Positions 1 through 9,600 of a stretch of 64,000 nt of DNA are shown in pieces. The DNA is from Allolobophora icterica (taxonomy: Eukaryota > Annelida > Clitellata > Crassiclitellata > Lumbricidae), in assembly GCA_963556255.1 (NCBI GenBank), contig OY744608.1, positions 28,557,028 through 28,621,027 of the forward strand, given 5' to 3'. Position 1 is the stretch's first letter; every line of letters starts with the position of its first letter. The position numbers were made by a program, and so were the translations under genes. The notes under the pieces were generated by a model. That model had not been told where the DNA came from, did not search any database, and saw only the letters and a list, made by a program, of their open reading frames with translations.

Positions 1-408
1 ACAAAACACTTGATTTTAAAACTATCCATTGACAGATGGAAACAACAATATTCTAATGTGTCACTTATTCCAACAGCATAATACATTGCTAATCAGGCGA
101 GTTACTGTGCTTCAAGAAGCCTCAAACAAGTCCACCAAAATCATTTGACACTCTCAAACATTTCTCTCCAGCTTCACTTCCAATTCTGTTTCCTTAATCC
201 ATGTTTGTTTTTTGTAAATATTCAGTGCTACCATTTTTTAGCCTTCTGAAGTGATGCTATTATCCATCTTGAGCATCCAGAAGCCAGTCTTATCCCCAAA
301 CCAGTGTAATAATGACTCAAAAAAGGTGCTTCATAAATGCCGAGATGCATACACCGACAAATGTCTCTTTAAATAAAATAACATACACTTGCATAACCTA
401 ATACTCAC

Positions 409-647
409 CCCCATGTGTGATCTCGTGTTGATGGACCAAAATCAACGTACATCTGAAGCTTCTCTCCAAGCCACATGCCAAGGTCATTATTACCAAGGAA
501 TGGCTTCGAAGCATCACTCTCCAGAAGAGTTATAACATCCGCACCTGTTTCCTTCAGCATCTCAGCCGACCTCTCTAAACTTGGCCATCCAACGTTATCA
601 TATCCAAAGTGATATGTCCAAATGGCAGCTGTCATGACCGATTTTGG
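409..647 (-). CDS. CWH43: CWH43 exon 10: start of the EEP-like domain
   Basis: The acceptor is at 648-649 and the donor is GTGAGT at 408-403. The exon enters in phase 0 and leaves with two bases of a codon. It encodes 79 residues containing [31 protein letters not shown] and [12 protein letters not shown], the most conserved stretch of CWH43 family members. Bases 1-408 show no further exon that I can recognise and are read as intron. Confidence 0.93.
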
Positions 648-3600
648 CTGCATACAACATACAAGCATTATTAGGATTGTCATCACTTAGACATACATGT
701 ACAACATTTCCAAAGCCAAATGCAACAGTATATAAAGACTTCCAGGAGGATGGTTCGATACATGAGAAGGCATAACGGGCTTAAGCACAACACCATGTAT
801 GTCTCCACAACTTGCAGAATGCAACAGTTGCTGACCCGACTGACATGAACCCGGAACACTTGCTGTATGCCAGGGCGATGCCGACAATTGACGCACATGC
901 CCGCAAGATGATGCTCTTAGTGTTGTGTCTTTTGCATAGGTCTGTATTACAATATTATTGGCTACACCTAGCGTGACACAGTTGAGGACAGATTGGAGCT
1001 GGTGCAAAACCCTGAGAGGCCCACAAGGATTGAATTGCAACAATCCACGAGCATTAAGATAAACAAGTGAATGGGCTGCACAGCAGCCCTGAGTGGTTGT
1101 GCCATATGATCCGTAATTGGCGAAACTGGTACAAATAGACCACATCGATAAGTTTGCATCCAGAAATGCACCCAGGTTGCGGATGACTAGCTGTTGATCC
1201 CATTCAGAGAATTGCCACTTATCGTACTTTCATCAGTGTTGACAAATGACCATGCTAGGCATGTTCCCAGCAAAATATACAGCATCTTTTTCTGATTAGG
1301 CTGCAGCTAATTAGACGATGTCCATTTCTGTATATCCACTACAGTGGCCCATGTAAAAGACACACAAGCGAGTGCATCAGATGTGATATCCGTTATACTA
1401 CATCTGTTGACATCCTTCTGCTGCCTATTAGAGCAAATACCACTTCACTTAAAGCAACTGACAGCCATTCTCCAATCCAACATGTCTGTGGGACATTCTC
1501 CATTGACCTGTACATAGCAATACCCTGATGGAACTGTCACCTCATATACCAGCTCTTAGTCAACTTTGACAGACCTACCAGAACACAAAAGATGGTGACT
1601 CTATCAAAATTTAGCCATTATTCGCAAGTTATGAAAACAGCAAATTCAGCATACGAGTTTTACGGCAGGTCATATAGGCCTATCATCCATGTATACCGTA
1701 GACGATTTAATGTGTGATCTTTACCAGGAAACACACATGCTGTACATTGAGGAGATCATGGACAAACATCTGGGTGTCTGACCAAGCTAGGCATATGCCC
1801 AGTCAAATATACCACATTTTTTGTCACTGATACCAGTGATTCAATGGTCTGTCAAAGTTGACCAAGAGCTGGTATACTAGGTGACAGTTGCAAGGACTCT
1901 GCATCAGGGTACAGGTCAATGGAGAATGTGCCACAGACATGTTGGATTGGCAATGGCTGTCAACTGGTGACATCTGTTTGCATTGATCTGCAAACTCAAC
2001 ATCAGAAAAGAAAACAGATCAAGCAAAAGGAACGTATCAGAACTTGGAAACTGAAGGGAGATATAAAAGATGCTTACAAACTGGAGGTGCAGGCACGATT
2101 AGCTGGAGCAGAGGAGGTGACATGGGACAAACTGAAAAGCGGCGTGCTGGGGGCGGCAAAGCAGGTGTGTGGAACAACAAAGGGACAAAAAAGGAAGGAG
2201 AGAGATACTTGGTGGTGGGAGGCAGAGGTGCAGACGGCAATACAAAGCAAGAAGACCGCCTATAAGAACTGGCAGATGAATCGACACGATGATGGACGGA
2301 GAGCAGAATACAAGGCAACCTGTCGGGAAGCTAAAAGGTCTGTGGCAATAGCCAAAAATAGGGCGTTACAACATATGTACCAGGAGCTAGACACCAAAGA
2401 AGGGGAGGGCAAGATATATAAAATAGCAAGGGCAAGACAAAGAAGTCGACAAGATAAACAGTCAGTAAATGTTATTAAGGACAAGAATGGTAAAATACTC
2501 ATCGATGAGGAGGCAATCAGATCCAGATGGAAAACATACTTCGAGGAACTGCTAAATGAAGAAAACCCAAGGGAGCCTCTACAGGAGACCAACCCTGTAG
2601 CAGGACCAGAGATGGAAATCACCTATAAAGAGATTGAGACAGCAATTGCAATGATGAAGAACAACAAGGCACCGGGGCCATCTGGAATGACGGCCGAAAT
2701 GTTTAAGGCACTGGAACAAAATGGGGTTGAATGGTTATATGTCATCTTAAACAACTTCATGAAGCAGGAAAAACTACCCCAAGATTTGAAAGAAAGTGAA
2801 ATACTAGCGTTATACAAGCAGAAAGGAGATGTGCTGGAATGCGGGAATTACAGAGGAATCAAATTGTTGGAGGTCGTACTCAAGGTGTATGAAAAGATCA
2901 TTGAGAGGCGTATCAGAGAGCGGGTTGAGCTACATGACAACCAGTTTGGCTTCAGGCCAGGGAGGGGTACAACAGATGCAGTGTTCATACTGAGACAGGT
3001 ACAGGAAAAGGTTTTAGAAGGAAACAACAAAAGATACTGGACCTTCGTGGATATGGAAAAAGCTTTTGATAGAGTTCCAAGGGATGTCGTTTACTGGAGT
3101 TTGAGGAAGAAGGGAGTCTCGGAGGTAATTGTGCGCTTGGTAAAGTCAATGTATGAAGGTGCAAGAACAACAGTGAGGAGCAGTATAGGCAACACAGGAG
3201 AATTCGAGATACGAGTGGGTGTACATCAAGGATCGTGCCTGAGTCCTCTACTGTTTATTATTGTGATGGATGCAATATCAGAACATGTAAGGAGAGAGGT
3301 ACCTTGGGACATGCTGTATGCGGATGATCTTATACTGGCGGATGATGCAGAGGCGAAGATGCAAGCACGTTTTACAGACTGGCAGATGGCAGTGGAGAAC
3401 AAGGGTCTTAAGATAAACATCAATAAAACAGAAACCATGGTCTGCTCAAAAACAACGGAAGCAATTGAGATCAGAGACATTGCAGGAAAGTCACTGAAAC
3501 AGGTTGAAACATTTAAATATCTGGGATCGACCATGAATGCACAGGGTGGCTGCGAGCATGACATCAGGAACAGGATTAAGGTGGCTTGGCAGAAATGGAG

Positions 3601-6600
3601 AGAACTAACGGGAGTGTTGTGTGACGCCAAAATGCCAACTCAACTCAAGGGAAAGGTATACAAAACAATGGTAAGACCGGTGATGCTATATGGAGCAGAG
3701 GCCTGGGCGCTGACAAAAAGGGATGAAGGGTTACTGGAGAGAACAGAGATGAGAATGCTACGATGGATACTTGGGATCTCACTGAAGGACAGGAAAAGAA
3801 ATGTGGACATCAGAAAGAAGCTCGGGGTGGCATGTATAACTGACAAAGTACGAGAGACCAGGCTGAGGTGGTATGGACATGTAATGAGAAAAGAGGATGA
3901 TAGTTGTGTGAAAAGAATCATGAATGCAGAGGTATACGGACGCCGCAGCCGGGGACGACAGAGGAAGAGATGGGAAGACACGATACAACAAGACCTAAAA
4001 CTCCTAAAACTGAAGAAAGAAGATGCTCAAGAAAGAAACAAGTGGAAGAGAAGGATCCGAGTGGCTGACCCCTCTCCAAAGAGGGATTAATTCGAGCCTG
4101 AAGGAAAAGAAGAAGAAGAAGAAGAAGAAGAGAATTTTCCATTGTTGATGCTATGCATCCTTTCAATCCAGGACATAGTGGAATCACAGTAATTTATTGG
4201 AGCAAACTCTCCATCAAGAAGGTACCTCTTCCATTCATCAGTACATTACCACATATGTGGTGTATTTAGTTATATTAACTTGCACTCTATAATAGGGACC
4301 TGCGAATCACAAATTTTCAGTCGAATCGAATCTCGAATCGAATCGGGGGTAAAGATTCGAATTCGAATCGAATCTCGAATCGAATCGGCGGGTACCAGTT
4401 TGCTATTCATGAAGCTTGATTGCACAGGCGTACCACAGGTCCACAGTATAAATATATCAATAACTTTTCTGCAGTTTAAAATCAATTAAACCAAACATTA
4501 AGCTAATTAACAGAACTAAAACTAGCACACATAATTTATGAGTTAAGTAAGTAAGTATATTCTTTATTGTACCAATGGCATAACCGCACTTTGGTGTATA
4601 TAGGGCCTACAATGTACGTCCATCTAAGTGGAGTATAACTTGCTAATTATAAACCCTTTTCTTGCCAGAGGGTTTGCTGTCGTCACGTGCCGCATTGCAA
4701 GCAGAAATTCAACTACCAATCCACGCACAATAAACAAATAAAAATTTTAAAACAATTAGTTTACAACAAAGTCGTTATCATTTTCCGAAAAACGATTCGA
4801 AAATTTCTCGAATCGTGACATCGTTTTCGAATCGAATCGAATACCGCCGTCCGATTCGTTTTCGAATCGAATATCGAAGCTTCGCAGGTCCCTACTCTAT
4901 AAATATTCATATAATAATTATAAATATTCATATAATAATAATAATATCTGAAAAGCACAACAGTTTGCTACCTTTGGCTGATGAGTGAAATTCTGGTTTG
5001 GCAATCGGTAGAAAAATCCACCCAAACCAGCCCCCATCAGGATAGTCAAGACTAAGAAATAACATTAAACAAAAGCATTTAATCAATTACTGGTTAGTCA
5101 CAATCATCTTTCCAGTTTACCCTAATACTGACCAGTGGGAAATAAGCCAAGGGCTAGGCTTTTTTTGTTAGATCTATCTGAACTTCAAACTGAGCAGTGA
5201 AACATTACTTATGTATAACATAAGTGTACCGGTGATTCACCAACAAATTCCAGTATAAACATTATCACGTCCATCCTCATTAAGTGAACTTAGGCTTGCA
5301 GGAATCAATAGGCCAACTCAAAAAGGGCTAAAAAGTCCAGCTTAATACTGGATTGTCCCATTAACAAAAAGAAACAGCAGTCTTTTAAGCCAACCCAAAG
5401 ATGAAGCAGTTTATATGAAGAATTTGCAACTTTCTTTCTTAGCCTTGAAATACAAAGACAAAGGCGTGGTCCTCTTCCTCCTCACTATCAGAAAACTCAG
5501 TGATAGTGTACATCAGTGTACTCATTGATAGCTAAGCAAAGTTATAGCAAATGGTATTAGTGGGACAGAATTTTTAAATACTTTCTCTCCACATAAATTA
5601 ACTAATCCATAATTTACAAATGAAGAATTAAATTTCAAAATATGATGTATATTTGTACATTACTCAGTGAATCGACCAGATGCTGTAAGTGGGTGAATAA
5701 AATCAGAATTGGAATGGAGTTGTGCTAAAAGCTTTAATGATGCCCATATACCAGTAAGCAGATGCTTTGGTACTTACGTAGTATGGTTTTTCCATCTGGC
5801 ATTTTTTCACCTTTTTGATTCTTATAACTTTCACTCACTTGTGGCCCTGCAAATAATCAACACTATTCTATAAAATTAAACCCATGCAAATCATCCTGAA
5901 CTACTATGGTAATTTTGTTGAACTAAGATTTACAATATGCAACTATACACTTACAATGTCATTCTCTGTATATATGACGCAGTTTCAATTTACTTTACTT
6001 TATCTATAAATGGCTATAAATGAAAACAATCTTCAGTAACACCTGCTGTCATATGCTGCTCTGAGAATCAATGCCATTAAACCCATCTAATACATACATT
6101 GCATTGTTTGATGTGGAAAAGCGAACAACAGTCATTTACCTTTGCGTCTGGGTTCCGAACTAGAGCATTATCTGCATAGAAAGTCTGTGATAAAGTTATC
6201 AAGTTTGCATTTCAGCTGAAATGTACTTCAACCTTTGTAACATGTAATAAGAAAGCAATTACCTCACCTAATTTAAATGCCCTTATCTTATCTACTTCAA
6301 CTATTTACCTTTATGTGTGTTTTGTTTACAAATTTCCAGTACAGTTCGTCTGGTACATACCCAAAAAGAGTCCCATTCCAAGAGAGATAGCTACAGCAAA
6401 AATAAGCCAGGAGGTTTTCTCACGGGTGAATTCTCCACCTGGAACAAAGTTGTAGGCAACAGTCCAAACAGAAAAGAGAGTTTCCACAAGCCAGACAAGA
6501 CAAGCCAGGGAAACAGTTTTCGCAGGCGGACAAATCGCCAGACGAGAGATCATCTCTGGCCAAATGGACATTACGAACATGGCTAACACCAAGCCACCTG

Positions 6601-9600
6601 AAACAGAACACAGTCAAAAAACACTGAAGAATAATCTGTGGGGTAGAAAGTCTAATCTACTCATTTCTGTAGCACCACTGTCATAACGCTCAAAGGCATC
6701 AGTCTGTGGTCTCTGTAAAGTGTGATACTGGTAGATTTCTTCTTATCTTACCTGTTTAAATAAAAGCATGTATTATACTAATGTATTAGCAAATATGAAT
6801 TTCTGTAATATCTAGAATTTGATTCACTAACACAAATATCCTGTAAAATTACTGAACAAATAGAAGTACTTGAGAAAGGGCAGTTTGAAGATCACATCTA
6901 AACTAAAGATTTTCAGCAACAGAACATAGCATAATAGATAACAACAATGTTCGTATACATTGTTATGAACAAGCCTGATCTCAGATTACTGTCAGCACTG
7001 ATAACGTGCACAGTGGAAAGACACCTTTACTTGTTCAAATTATTTCTAAACGACTATTCCAAACACATTTTGTGTGCAAATCTAGAAATGGTATTGGCCA
7101 AGAAATTTGTTACGATTGAAAAGAAATATAAAATGGTACACCTATATACTATTTAATGAATTAACATATTTAGCACCTGTAAAAGCAGTCCAAGTTGGAT
7201 ACTGATAAAGAGATAGGAATGAAGTACCACCTCCGATCCACCACCCATAACTCTTAGTCATATCACCATATGGAGACAGAAGTACTCCAAAGTAGAGTGC
7301 AATGAGTACAGCTGCTCTACAAGACAAGCAACATTGTATTGTATTGTATCTAGAAATTAATAAAGCGTCTCTCGCAGAATAACTACCGGTATTCAGAGGC
7401 GCTTTCAGCACAGAAGCCTCGGGGAAACAGAAATGCCTTTAGGGAACACGAGACTGATGAGGAAAACCCAGTCATTAGTTTGGCCCTGAGCAGAGGGGGA
7501 AGGTCATTCCAGATCGTGGGACCCACCACAGCAAACGCCCGGTGCTGGGCCACGGCAGTTTTAGCATACATTCAACACCATGTATTCAGATTATACTTTC
7601 AACAATACCCAGTGATGTAGTCGAGTCCACCTAAGCCGAGTGCGAGTCAAGTCCGAGTCCATCTAAGCCGAGTCTGAGTCAAGTCCGAGTCCTGAGGTGT
7701 TCAAGTCCTGAGGCATCAAGTCCAAGTCACTAAAGATCGACTCCAAGTCCAAGTCTATCCACATCAAAATACACTGAAACATGCAATTCAATGGCATAGA
7801 AAAAATAAGACAACTATTTATGTAGAATTGTTACTGTAATTTACCCAAATTGCACATTAAAAACACTAAATTAAATAAAGTTTTGTTCGATAATCTGGGA
7901 CGATCATGAGAACACATAGAAATTCTTCCTCTGTTAAACACAAGTTCAGCAGACACAACCGTGGTAGGAACAGCTAAAACTGTAAATTCCACTAAGTGCA
8001 GTTGTGGCATGTCACGTAGTCGCTCCTTCTTTACACCAGAAAGGGTGATATGAGACAAATTTCTTCTAATTTGAAGCGAAAAATTGATAACCCACAGTTT
8101 AGCATTATAATTGCAGATATATTTACAAATCAGCAATCCCTAGTATTCGGTCGACCATCCTCTTCAATGTCATGCCCTTCACGGTGTTCGCCTCTATAAA
8201 TGTACCTGTCCAGGCCGAACCGAGACCCTCTGCCTTATACCCTAGTCTATTCATGATACTCGTCTTCACTTCATTGGTTTCTATTGTCAGGTATTCATGT
8301 CAGTTCTCGCATGAGGGTGGTGAGGGGTGGGCCTGTTCTGCCCAGATATTGTCTCAGAAACCGAGTCAGCGAGTCAAATTCGAGTCCAGGCTTTGAGTCC
8401 GAGTCCAAGCCCGAGTCGTGACAGTCCGAGTTCAAGTCCGAGTCCAGAAAATCGGTCTCGAGTCGGACTCGAGTACCACATCACTGACAATACGTTTATT
8501 GGTAAGTAGATATCATCCTTCAATTACAGTATAATTGCAACTTGACATGTTTCAACTTTCAATAAACTCTTACTACACCACTTACCTCCGAGTGGCGCTG
8601 TATAAGTGTTTGGTTACAATTACAATTACCTCATCCCCCAATCACTACTCACTTCAAGTTCTCCAACCGATCCACATGCCACACTGCGCCCACAGTCTGG
8701 AACGATCTTCCTCCTGAATTCCAAATATTCTCAGATCCCCTATCAATACTGCCCCTCACCTACTACTATCTGCTCTGGTTCCTCTACTCAACACCCCACA
8801 GCCTTTCCACTTCAAATTGAAGCACGCTCTCTTCAAGAATTCCTACCTAATCCATCCAATCCTCTGCCTTCCCAACTTTCTCATCCTCAATAAATACCAC
8901 CTGAACAGCTCTTAGAACTACCTCTTCTCTCTGGTCTCTCTGGCAACCCGATTTGAATCGACATCTTTGGACAACATTTCTAACATGACGCAGCATTCAC
9001 GAATAAGCGGGTGCCCTGCGCTTAGCTTCAGAGCAGCACTTAAGAAATTTGGAGTTTTAAGATTATGATTACTTACAAGGTCTTCTTTCTTTGTACGGCA
9101 TAACAAATTTTATAAACATGCTTGAAACTTAAAGGAACAAGTGCATTTAAGAAATTGGACTTACCCCCACTGAAAAGGCATAGGGCCAGTCTCAGGGTAA
9201 CCCTTCACAACCCATCGACAGACAACGGATACTTCGCCAAAGACAGCCTGTGTCACGTACAGCAAGCTACCGAACCCAAAACCAATTGGAATCCACTTCC
9301 ACCCCACTGATGACTTTGTTTGTCTCTCAATCCCAGAATCTTCCCCTGCAAAGTATATTTTACTTATATTTACATCAATAACACATACCCTGTAAACAGC
9401 CTAAAAAGTAAAATTTGATAACTGTTCCAGTGTTCCTACAATCAAAATTCAAAACAACATATTCAACAGTCAAATACAGCCACTTCCGTGTTGGCAATAA
9501 TAGTGTGAACTTAGCAAGAATCTGAATAACACAATCTATGCAAAAAAGACAAGTAACAGTCCTAAAAAGTGGTGATGCATCATGAATACAGCATGCAGGA

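Noticed and set aside
1919..1966. True start codon of the LINE ORF at 1919
   Set aside because: These bases belong to the inverted arm shared with 1455-1530, so the frame only happens to run through them.
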